A DNA stretch of 64,000 nucleotides from Peromyscus leucopus (Eukaryota; Chordata; Mammalia; Rodentia; Cricetidae). How positions within the stretch are numbered: the stretch's first letter is position 1; each line of letters begins with the position of its first letter. Both the position numbers and the translations under genes were made by a program. Where the stretch lies: the NCBI RefSeq assembly GCF_004664715.2, contig NC_051084.1, positions 64,841,334-64,905,333 on the forward strand. Direction: 5' to 3'. Under the pieces are notes generated by a model. That model saw only the letters and a program-made list of their open reading frames with translations. It did no database searches and was not told the DNA's origin. Shown here one piece after another: positions 54,286 to 64,000 of the stretch.

Positions 54286-54880
54286 CATTTGACAGAGGGC
54301 AACCAGTTATTTCCTAGGAAACACCACCTCTCCCACTCTCAGCTCTGCTCAGTTGCCTACAGATTTTTTTTTGTATAGGGATGAAGCCTCTTGGGCTTTT
54401 CCCCATCCACTTTGGCATGTTCATCTGAATTGAAAAATAATTAGTAGCTAGGATAAAATACAGACTCTGTCAGATGGTACTTAGAGTTAGACAACCCTTC
54501 CTCTTAGGAATTGATTTGACCCTTTTCTCCTAGTGGCGAGTAGATACAGTTGTCTCCTGTAGATACAGTTGTCTCCAATAAAATGGTCTTGGATTCTTTG
54601 GGTTAGCATCTCATACTACTTTTGGGTAGTTCCCTCCTCTGTTAAGGTCTTCAAATTTATAATTTCAGGAGTGGATTCTAATTGTCTTAAATAAACTAGA
54701 GTAGGTCATTCCATTGTGAATACTGATTATTTGTGGAAAAAAGGACTTAAAAATCCAGTTAGAGTGAATAAAAGAAATTTTCTTTGCAATGAAGAGAATG
54801 AGATTCTTAGATTGAGAGGTACAGCTTAGGACTGCACAGATGTGGGGGAAATCCTGGAATTACTGTGGGAAGCACAACTA
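54286..54880. other. Intergenic, no feature seen
   Basis: A small local duplication of TAGATACAGTTGTCTCC occurs at 54,542-54,577. Confidence 0.5.
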
Positions 54881-54882
54881 TG

Positions 54883-55090
54883 AACCCAAGAAAAACAGCT
54901 CAGCCATTAAGAGCATTTGTGGCTCATGCAGAGAACTGGAGTTCTGGTCCAAGCACCACTATGGGCAGCTCACAACTGCCCATAACTTCAGCTTTTTGGG
55001 GCCCGAGACTCTCTTTGCCCTCTGTTGGCACCTGCATGCAAATATGCACACACAAGCATACACATGAAGAAAATTAAAATTAATCTTCAA
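54883..55090 (+). mobile_element. B2/B3-type SINE, diverged
   Basis: AACAGCTCAGCCATTAAGAG head, GCAGCTCACAACTGCCCATA body, and a CACATGAAGAAAATTAAAAT tail. Confidence 0.8.
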
Positions 55091-55214
55091 ATATATATGA
55101 AAAGAACACAAGAATGGAGTTGTATCTTTGAAAGAGAACCATATAAGATTCTGGGAAAAATAATTTAAATCTTGGTTTAAGCTGATTCCCAAAGTCACAT
55201 GTCAGGTACTAGCA

Positions 55215-55835
55215 AACCACCCAGGGCAGGAGATGAAGCTCAATTGGTGCTATATGGGCTTAACATGTATGCTGTCCTGAGTAGGATCGTGGGCACTGAT
55301 ACCTGGTGTGTTGGCACAGGCCTGTTATTGCTGTGGGGTGTCTTTCTGTATGCTGTGAATATGGATTACTCCCATTGGCCTATGGCAAGGCAGGATAAGA
55401 GTCAGGTGGGAAATCTAAGCAGAGATACAGGGAGAAGAAGGGCAGAGTCAGGATAGACACCATCCAGCTACCCAAGGAGCAAGATGCCAGCAGACCAGTA
55501 ATGCCACAGTTACGTGGCAAAATATAGATGAATGGAAATGCGTTAATTTAAATTGTAAGAGCTAGTTAGGAATAAGCCTGAACAATAGGCCAAGGATTAA
55601 TGTGTAATATTAGGCCTCTGAGTGATTGTTTAAAAGTGGCCACTGGATGGGGCAAGACAGAAAAAAGCCTCCAGCTACATGTTATCTTAGCATCAGAATG
55701 GTGGAATCAGGACGATTATGAGTTCAAGGTCATCCTCAATTAGAAAAGGAACTAGAAAAGGAATTCAGGACCAGCCTGTAATAAATACATGAGATACTGT
55801 TTCAAAACAAAACAAATAAAAACAAAAACACCTTT
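55215..55835 (+). mobile_element. B4/ID-B1-type SINE, split by an LTR
   Basis: The left part, 55215-55328, ends TTGGCACAGGCCTGTTAT. The right part, 55680-55835, begins TGTTATCTTAGCATCAGAAT and ends in an AAAACAAAAC tail. The two halves join across the 6-bp LTR duplication. Confidence 0.6.
55329..55679 (+). mobile_element. Solo LTR, ERVK-like, inside a SINE
   Basis: 351 bp, TGCTGTGGGGTG to CCAGCTACA, with identical TGTTAT at 55323-55328 and 55680-55685. Same group as the copies at 23.1 and 32.3 kb but more diverged. Confidence 0.94.
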
Positions 55836-55929
55836 TTTGCTAAATTTTATTTATTTATTTATTATTAATCTAAATAGAAAGGAAGTTATGGAGCACATGC
55901 TTCTATGGAGAAGGGAGAGACAATAATAA

Positions 55930-56362
55930 GCTCTGGCAAAGTTTTAATAAACAAAAACTTTCCTGGTTTACTTTTAAAAGTGTGTTTCTAATAATGTCAG
56001 AATCACCTAGGTCAATGGTAGCCAGTGTGCATACTCTGTAGCATTTTCCACATGCTCTTCCCAATTCACTATTATTGCCGCTGGAGTGATGGACACCAGT
56101 TTTGGCCAACATGGCATAATATTCTATTTGAAATTTCCTTGAGCTGGGCAGTTGTTGGTGAGGATAACCAATTTCTCCTTGCCACGTCTGATCATCTGCA
56201 GAATCTGTGTCCCGGGATGTGCTTTGCACTTTCCATAACAAGTTGGAGCCTTGAGTGGATCCACTTCAGAGATTTTTTTTTTCGCTTTCTTTGCACCCAC
56301 CATCTTCCTCCCTCAGATTCAGAATGGCAACCAACTAAGAGGAGCTGCCAAGATGGCTTCCC
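55930..56362 (-). pseudogene. Processed pseudogene of ribosomal protein L30
   Basis: Minus strand. It starts with an ATG at 56303-56301 and MVGAKKAKKK, like the RPL30 N-terminus, then is frameshifted. A later frame reads [20 protein letters not shown] and [19 protein letters not shown], clearly the C-terminal half of eL30. Upstream is a decayed 5' UTR (GCCATCTTGGCAGCTCC). Downstream is the 3' UTR end TTATTAAAACTTTGCCAGAG. There are no introns, and several frame breaks and a small deletion at the C-terminus are visible. It is therefore an L1-mobilised mRNA copy, non-functional. No clear A tail or target duplication remains, so it is old. The parent protein is a component of the large ribosomal subunit. 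Confidence 0.93.
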
Positions 56363-58390
56363 CATCCTGATTCTTGAGAGAAGAAAACCAGCATGCTAAC
56401 ACTAATTTGCTCAGGGCTCAGTAAAATCTTTGAAGTTCCCTGTGACTTGGTGAGAGAAAAAGAGAGTGAGTCAGAGAGAGGCAAACAGCTGTCATTAGAG
56501 ACCAACAAGCAAGAGCGAGTGGCCTGGCACAGCATAGCAAGACGGTATTTGGGCCAGAGAGACTGCAGCTCCAATGACGTAATGAGGATGTGCACCGTAG
56601 TCAGTGCTCCCGGATAGGAGTAACCCTAAGCTGCAGCCACAGTGGCCCAACTGAGTGCCCAGGTTGTATTATACACATTCCTGAAATGATCCAAAGTACT
56701 TTAGAAGTGAAACCACAAAAGGGGGGGGGGGAGAATTTGATTTTTCTGTCAGTAGAGTGGGTACAGGATTTACCAGTTTGAGAATTTGGGATTGTACAGT
56801 TGGGGACAAAATCTTCAGGTTCTGCAGACGTATTCTCTGGTTGGTGTCAGAACCCAGAACAGTTTTGCCTCAGAGGTGAACACCAGGATGTCCTTACCAT
56901 TGCAGAGTCGGTGCCAACATCACACATGTTCCTCGGGAATTTAAATTTATAATCTGGTGAGAAACTGAGGCACCCCTACCCCCTGCTGTTGTGGGCCTGT
57001 AGTAGTATGCCATAGCCTGTTTACGACTTGAAGTTTCTGTTTGACTATTACTCTAGTTACATTTCCTATAAGAGTCACAGGATGATTGAAATACAACACA
57101 TGGACCTCCTGGTTTGCCAATATTCAGATTTGAGTGATATGGTATCCTTATCCTTGTTATGGGTTTGATAACACTCATTGGCATTTTTCAGACAATGAGA
57201 AAAAAAATGCTCTGGTCCAAACACAAAATGAATGAAATATAAACAAGCAGCAAAGTCTTCAATTAATCAAAGGCATTAGAAGGAGTGTACTTTTTATAAG
57301 CCCAAATGAAATGTTTTCCCCATTTCAAGGAATTACGAAAAAAAGTTAAGACTCGAGGGTAATAGCCAGTTTGAAGAAAATCAATGTTAATTAAACAAGA
57401 ATAGGATGTTCTTTCTAACAGTACCCTTGAGGAGGAAAAACCTGGTGTTCATTACAAGACTCACTGACAGTGTGTCAAGGTTTAATACAGGCAATGCCTG
57501 TAGGTGACCCAGGCCTTGAGGAAGAGCTAGTTATGAAGGGCACATTCATCACATGACTTAATGAATGCTTTTCCTAAGCAAGAGACACGGCATATTCAGA
57601 CCCTTATGATGAAGTGCATCTGTGTGAGTAGACAGGCTAATCTTCCAGATGCTGTTTGAAACTGTTAACACAAATTTATTGTGCCAGCCTATTATTACCT
57701 TGCTCTATACAGAATAAATAACTCAAACAAGCCAAAATCATCTATGACATCAACTTAATCCTTTCGCTTCTGGCATCTCTTCATTAAGAAATTAAAGCTT
57801 TAAGGCTCCATTCTTCTTAACTCAAAGATTTCCACCTTTATGATATAACCTCATGGCTCCTAATACCATGCTTCAAAGTGTGGTTGCCATTTCAGCTCTT
57901 TTGTCTTGTAGACTTCATTGTCTCATACCTTCCCTTGGACACAGCCCCTTTAAACCTTTCCCCTATGCTTAATTGTTTTCTCTCTCCCTGGTTGCTTCTC
58001 TTGGCCTCTATTCAGGCCACCCAATAGCTCTCTTCTCTGGCACAATTGTCTCTGAATGTTCCCCATCACTGGCTCCTTCTCACCCCTTGTTTGCTCCATA
58101 ATCCACAGCATTTCAGCTTCTTCACTTACCGTTCAAATGAAACCACTTTTATCAAAGGCTTCACTGATTTCCTAATTAGAGTTCTAATTGAACATCTTTC
58201 AGTAATTGGTTTCTTGGATGACTCTACTTCATTTTCTACCGTGGATCCCCTCTTGACTTCTCAAACAACAAAACAAAATTAAACAAATCTTTTCTATTTT
58301 TTTAAACAATTATAGCATCATTGTCTACTTGTTTTCTCGACAGTTCTCTAATTAACATTTTGCTGTTTCCTTTGTGAGTTTTTTCTCCTC
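56363..58390. other. Intergenic, no gene seen
   Basis: Contains a G11 run at 56,721-56,731 and a pyrimidine-rich plus strand about 57.85-58.1 kb. No repeat family recognised with confidence. Confidence 0.45.
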
Positions 58391-58395
58391 TTTGT

Positions 58396-58425
58396 TATCA
58401 TCATCATCATCATCATCATCATCAT
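58396..58425 (+). repeat. (TCA)n microsatellite
   Basis: Nine or ten perfect TCA units. The Ser run in the plus-strand frame is its translation. Confidence 0.97.
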
Positions 58426-58919
58426 TTTTAGCTAGAGTATACTGTGGTTGTTTAGATAAGAATTGCCCCCATAGGCTCATAGATTTGAATTATGAATTTA
58501 ATCACGGCGTTTTCAACCACACATTATGTTGTTCATATTTGGCTTCATTACCTTCGCTTGTTCCCACCACCCCCACTTACTTTTCTTTCCCCTAAATAGT
58601 TCTCCTGCTCTTATAGTTCCTTCCTATTTTTTTTGTGTGTGTGTCTATAATCTAGGAGCTTCTACAGTACTGGGATTCCATATGGCTTTCTTTTGCAATG
58701 TCCTCAGTATTAATTAGTATTCTCTCCTTTAACCAGCCCTTCCATCCCCTATCCTATGTAACCCTTCCTGTTACTTTAGTCCCCTTTGACCATTTGTGCC
58801 TCATTTGGCAAATCTTTTTTGGGAGCCACATCTATTCTCTGCCCAGCTTTGTAGCACCATAGCTCTTAACTCTCTCTTTACCATTTATAACCTCATGACT
58901 TAAAGTCATTTCATAATCT

Positions 58920-59220
58920 CCACCATGTGTTCTTTGTCCACTGGCTTTGTTCACATTACTCCTTCTTTCTGGCATGTCTTCCATACATTACTCTACTCTC
59001 ACCATTTTTTTTCACTTAACACTTATGCATATTCCAGACCTCAATGCAGGATGCCCTTTCACCACCCCAGATGTCTGACACATGTGCATGTCACCATCAG
59101 TGTGCCTGCCCCACAGCATTATAATGCTTATTTATAGATCCATGTTTCCCAAAGACAATGAGTTTCTTGTGATCAAGAGCTCTCCATGCAGTTTTATTTA
59201 TACTCTGACCTCAGGAGAGT
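58920..59220 (-). mobile_element. Possible ancient L2 fragment, antisense
   Basis: CATTACTCCTTCTTTCTGGC, CCTTTCACCACCCCAGATGT and AAGACAATGAGTTTCTTGTG follow the layout of a mammalian L2 3' region. Heavily decayed. Confidence 0.35.
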
Positions 59221-60710
59221 ATATTGAATATCAGTTTAATTAACCCTAATTGCTATCTCCCAAATGGATATAGGAGAAAATTGCCTTTGTTCATCTCATT
59301 TTCCCAGAGCTTTTAGAATCTGATAATGGTCAAGTTCTCTCAGCATTTTATTTTGTGTTACATAGAGGGAATGATGAATTTGAAGTCCTAAATAAAGGTT
59401 GAAATACTAACTGAAATATGGTGGGTGGAAAACATACCATTTTATGCAAATTTATATTATGGGACTCAGTTTTTTTTTTAAGTAGAAGGCTTTACTTACT
59501 AACAATATGATCTGATCTGAGACTATAGCAGTGTATGAAATGCCCTGCATGATCCTCAACTATAGCACATTACCACTACCACCACAACTAACTTTCTGAC
59601 AGTCATTAAAAAATGGCATCCTATTCATTATTTACTGTCTACTTATAGTACTAACATGATTCATGATTTGAGGAGATCAGTTCTATTCTCCGAATAGAGC
59701 AGATTTCTTTAGTCATATGGCAGAATAACAATCAATGGATGAGCAACTTGGATTTTCCAACCCAAACTCTATATATGACATTTATGTGTAAGATTAGAGC
59801 TGTGCACTTAAACAAGAGTTGGCTTTAGATGATAACACATGTTGGAGTGCTTTTATTCAGATCTACATTGCTGAGTGACTTGACAAATCCTTTTTAGCCC
59901 CAGAGAAGAAACCAAGGACTTTGTCAACACTCAGTTAATGGGAGCTTGTCCTACTTTCTGAGAATACCCCTCAGCATTTACCTATGGGTATATAAACTCT
60001 TTAATTAAAGATATCAAAATAATCAAGCAGCACAGTACTCCAGAGATATAACTAATGGCATAACTTTTAATTATTAAAAACGCTGCACTAAAGTTCTAAG
60101 ACTGCACTCACATTCATGATTTTTGCTGATATATCGCAGCAAAGGGCCACTCCCTTGTGATTTTATCCATTCTTTCACAGCTGCTAAGCCTGCTCTGATT
60201 GTTATTTTATTCATGTACTCCTGGGATGTTGCTGCCAAATGAAAGAGTGTGTCAAAAGGAAGAGATGTGTTTCTGTCTCTTGAAAAATCCACCCGGGCCT
60301 GTCATTTAAAAAGACAGAGGATTAAGTCTAATAAAATATTATAGGAGACACAAATTGGATATGGCCTGGTTTTAACTTAAAAGCGTATTCTAATATCGTC
60401 TATATTTTTCTTAATTGCTATTAATTCAGCTGCCATGCAGATATAGTAGTGAACTCATGCATTTCAAGATGTATGTATCTTCTGTACATACTTTAGAGAT
60501 AATTGATTATGTATATTTTATTTTATACCCTACTTACCTGATTTAAATTTTATATTCAACATTTTGTCTGCATGGCTTTTCTTGTCTCTTTTCTTCCTTC
60601 AGACATCAACATTTAATACTACTTTTGATTTAAAGTCAGGGAGATATGGTCCATCACTTATTAAATGAAGGACATTAGCTATGTTATCTAATATCTTTTC
60701 TTATTTATTT
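59221..60710. other. Intergenic, no gene supported
   Basis: The open frame at 60074-60292 (minus) has no recognised motif. AT-rich otherwise. Confidence 0.45.
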
Positions 60711-60713
60711 TGT

Positions 60714-60880
60714 TTTATTATTGTATGAGTACATGCCTCACTTGTGTATGTGTGTGGAGGTCAGAGGATGATGTTGTGTCCTTCCAGTTTTGTGTAGATT
60801 TTGGAAATCGAACTCAGGTTATCAGACTTGCGTGCCAAGCACTTTACTCATGGACCCATGTTGCCTTCTCCTATCGTCTT
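60714..60880 (-). mobile_element. B3/B4-type SINE
   Basis: GTGTGTGGAGGTCAGAGGAT, ATCGAACTCAGGTTATCAGA and ACTCATGGACCCATG are antisense B3 body. Confidence 0.8.
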
Positions 60881-63800
60881 AATAAATGTGTGTTTAACTA
60901 TTTTCTCATCTGTACACTGTGGAAAATGATTATGAAGAGTTACATGCTGATTGTTTGATAAAATGCATCTGCATTAAAGAATTGAGTATCTAGTTGTACA
61001 TGACCCTATCTCTGCTCTCAGTGAGCTGAGTTTATTGAAGAAGCATGGAACAAATGCTAAACAGTACAGTTAGTTTGCTGCCAAAGCTCACCTGGTGAAA
61101 TCTATCACATTTCCTCAAACTATCCATAATTATCTAACCATAATCATAGCAACTTCAAAAATTATACCCCTATGTACACTATCACAAATTTCAGAAACCT
61201 TAAGATGATCAAAATTAAAGGGAAATTGTTCTGTTGTAAGCACTGTTTATGTCTTGTGGTGTTTGATTTCAGATTACATATATTGCATATTTGTTAATAA
61301 AGATCAGGTTAAAGCTTTCATTTTGTGACCTTGATTTTGCCCCTCAAAAATGGACTGAACTCTGCTCCTTAAAAATAGTTTTAAATGTTTTTTTTTCCCA
61401 AATGCTGCATTTAGGCAATTTTTGTCCTCTATATCAATGTTCTTGGTTTCTTTTTCAAGGAACCCAAAGGGAATTCAGAATGCACACTCTATTTTCTCTC
61501 TCTCTCTCCCTAGAGATAATTTGTGCCACAATTGGGCTGTGACTCACTGTGGAATTTATTAATGGACAAGTGAATTTGATTTCCAGAACTCTGTTACTTT
61601 CAACATTTCCCATGTTGCTGGACTTGTGTAGCCCTGCCAAAAATTAACTCTGGTAAAAAGTCATACTTCATTACTCAACCCCTTCACTTTCTTGAGTCCT
61701 GCAGTGCTCAAGCTGGGAAACAGTGTGAAGGACACATTACCTCTTTATACTACTGTTTGAAAAGTATTTCATAGGAGGACTCCATTGCTGTGTATTCTAT
61801 GACAGTTTAAGAAGAAACTGGAGTAAGGTTTTCTTTCTCATAGTCTATGGGAAAAAATCACACAGAAAATTAATAACATATACATGCCTAGAAAGGGATA
61901 CTTCACATTCTTGGAAATACTTTTTCATGTCTTTGGGGCATATTTTTATCTATAAATATTATTTAGATTCATGTTTTGGACAAGTTTTTGAGTATTTAGA
62001 GCTATCTGATAGCTCTATTTAAAAAAAACTTGTATTTGATAAAATATTTATTAATATAGTTTTAAAAAGCATAGAAATATCCACTAAATGAATACCTTGG
62101 GCAAATAGTTTCATCCCCTATGAATAGAGAATGCACTATTCCTTCCACAGAAGAGTCATTGAAAGAATCTGTAAACATCAAAGCACCGTACACATGGAAA
62201 ATTTTGTTTCTCCTACACTCTAGTCCAACTACTGATGAATTCAGAAATAACAAATTGTACTTTCCTTAATTTTTTTCCAATTCAAATGCTGTTTTCCCCA
62301 GAGTTGATGATGCTGTCCAGTGCATTGTGACAGTACAGTTCCTCTTCCATGTCTTAGTCTCAAAAAATTAAACTGTTCTTCCATTTTATATTATGTATTT
62401 GTTTTCATGGATTCATCCCAGATAAATTAGGAATAGGGCTAGTCTAGAGAAATAACTGAGCATGAAGTACAATGGTGGTTCAGAACTCTGATGGTCTGTT
62501 TCATGTGTCCACTTCAGGCAATCACTCTGATCCGGCTCAGAGTGGACTGGATGAAGGCTTGTGGTGCTCCATACAAAAGCTACTGATGGAGCTGGCTGCT
62601 TCCTACAAGGCTTTTATGGATGGTTGCAGAACAGCACAAAGCAAAATGCATCATTGAGGGCAGAGCAGAATGTTCTGCTTTTCATTCTTTCAAGTTCTTT
62701 TAAATAAGAATAGGTATGGAACAGGCTGATAAGATCTGAGCTTTGAGAATTACCCATAAGGCACAGGTTCTTCTGTCCTGCAGTCAGCCTAGAACATTTA
62801 CTTCCAAAACATTTCATTCTCTTTTCATAATTGTGTTCTGGTTGAGGAATAAGCACGCAGACTTTAAGAATGGTACAAAGAGTAACTAGAGACCATATGG
62901 TACTCCTCCTTGGCTTTGGTTACCAGGGATATCTTAGATGTAACATTTGGATAGTTCACTTTCTAGACTTGTTTTACAAAACTGTCCAATGAGCTGGCAA
63001 ATTATGCCTTTAGACTTTTCTTTTTCTTTTTCCTTAGGCAAATGTATAACACTATTTTTAGTATCAAATGAAAACACTGCCCCTGCTTTTCTTTCTGCCT
63101 TTAGAAGATGGAAGAAAAATCTTTGTTTTCAACCCATGTAGGGGTTCATTTTGACTTTACATTATCTTGTTGTTGAAGAATCCTTCCAGGTCCTTCTCTG
63201 TATGAGGATTTTCTTTGAAATCCAGGTTCTGATGCTTTGATTGCCATCACATTTTTCTTTTAATATTTTCTTTTCTTTGATTGTGTTTCCCTAAGATGGC
63301 GTTTATATTTTGGTTGAAAATACTGACTGACAGAACAAAGTTTTAAATGTCAAAGAGAATATTCTATTGTATAATATACAACTCAAAGGGCCTTTGAAGA
63401 TCAAAAACACCAACAAGGAAAGCCACAGAATCTTCTTTGATTTCCCCATGAAACTAAAAGGCACACTGGGCATTAGCAACTGTGACAGAGGCGTTTGCTG
63501 AGCTACGCAGTATCTTCCTTCTCTTCCACGTAATACAGTTTCTGTATTTTGGATTCATGTTCAAATATTCGATGTCTTCCTGTTCCAAGGTCATGTACTT
63601 TATTTAAAGGAAAATAAAAACAAAGAAGACTAAGGGTGAAGACCCAATAGAAAACCTTATTGGTATTTCCTCAGGTTGAAACACATCTTCAGCAACTCCA
63701 TTAAATGATGTGTTGAAATACAATTTTGAGTCAAAATAGAAACCGTGGACCCTGGGTGTGGATCCTTTCTCTTTGTCTTAAGCTATCATTGAACATTAGA

Positions 63801-64000
63801 ACTCTAGAACACAGGCTTCCAAAGCCTCATCTTTCATTCATTATGTAAAGAGATTACTCTTGCCGTGTATATTAGTTTGCCTAGAGTTGCTATTTCATGG
63901 ACAGGTGGTTCAAATGGAATAAATTAATCATGTTTCAACTATTCTGTCAGCTGGAAGTAGCAGTCAAGGTATTGGTTGGGTCAGTGTCTTTCAAAGCCTT
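60881..64000. other. Intergenic, no feature supported
   Basis: About 3.1 kb of unique-looking AT-rich sequence without a SINE, LTR, microsatellite or gene that I can recognise. It is the least repeat-laden stretch of the intergenic part. Confidence 0.5.

Overview
The window is nuclear DNA from a rodent. It holds B1, B2/B3, B4 and ID SINEs, rodent L1 3' ends and rodent LTRs. The B1 copies are a subfamily with a 'GCGCAAAGCTACACAG' block, which points to a cricetid-type muroid (deer mouse, vole or hamster group). The species cannot be fixed from sequence alone.

Positions 1 to about 19,730 are the 3' two thirds of the plus-strand gene for mitochondrial methylmalonyl-CoA mutase (Mmut). Ten coding exons can be placed to the base. 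They are exons 4 to 13 in human numbering, codons 252 to 750, and total exactly 1,500 nt including the stop. All introns are GT-AG, all phases agree and no stop interrupts the frame. Exons 4-6 encode the rest of the substrate-binding barrel, exons 7-10 the linker, and exons 10-13 the cobalamin-binding domain with its DxHxxG, SxL and GG motifs. A poly(A) signal follows the stop codon. The oddest feature of the gene is the 3' splice site of exon 7: its pyrimidine tract has become a roughly 130-nt CTTT microsatellite, with the only good branch-point sequence about 150 nt upstream.

From about 19.8 kb to 64 kb I find no functional gene. This fits a gene-poor interval downstream of Mmut. It contains one decayed processed pseudogene of ribosomal protein L30 (about 56.0-56.4 kb, minus strand) and many mobile elements. 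Six related solo LTRs each have a 6-bp target duplication. One longer LTR has a 4-bp duplication, and there is one provirus-like pair of LTR ends around a non-coding interior. There are several L1 3' fragments, including one that shows twin-priming inversion plus a 3' transduction, and many SINEs and microsatellites. Several LTRs sit inside older SINEs, so the order of insertion can be read. The rest (roughly 29-31, 33-35.4, 37-40, 41-42.4, 56.4-58.9 and 59.2-64 kb) is unique-looking sequence with no gene I can support.

No CRISPR array, operon, tRNA or rRNA gene is present, and I found no new multi-gene system. The notable items are the splice-site microsatellite, the transducing L1 and the LTR cluster.
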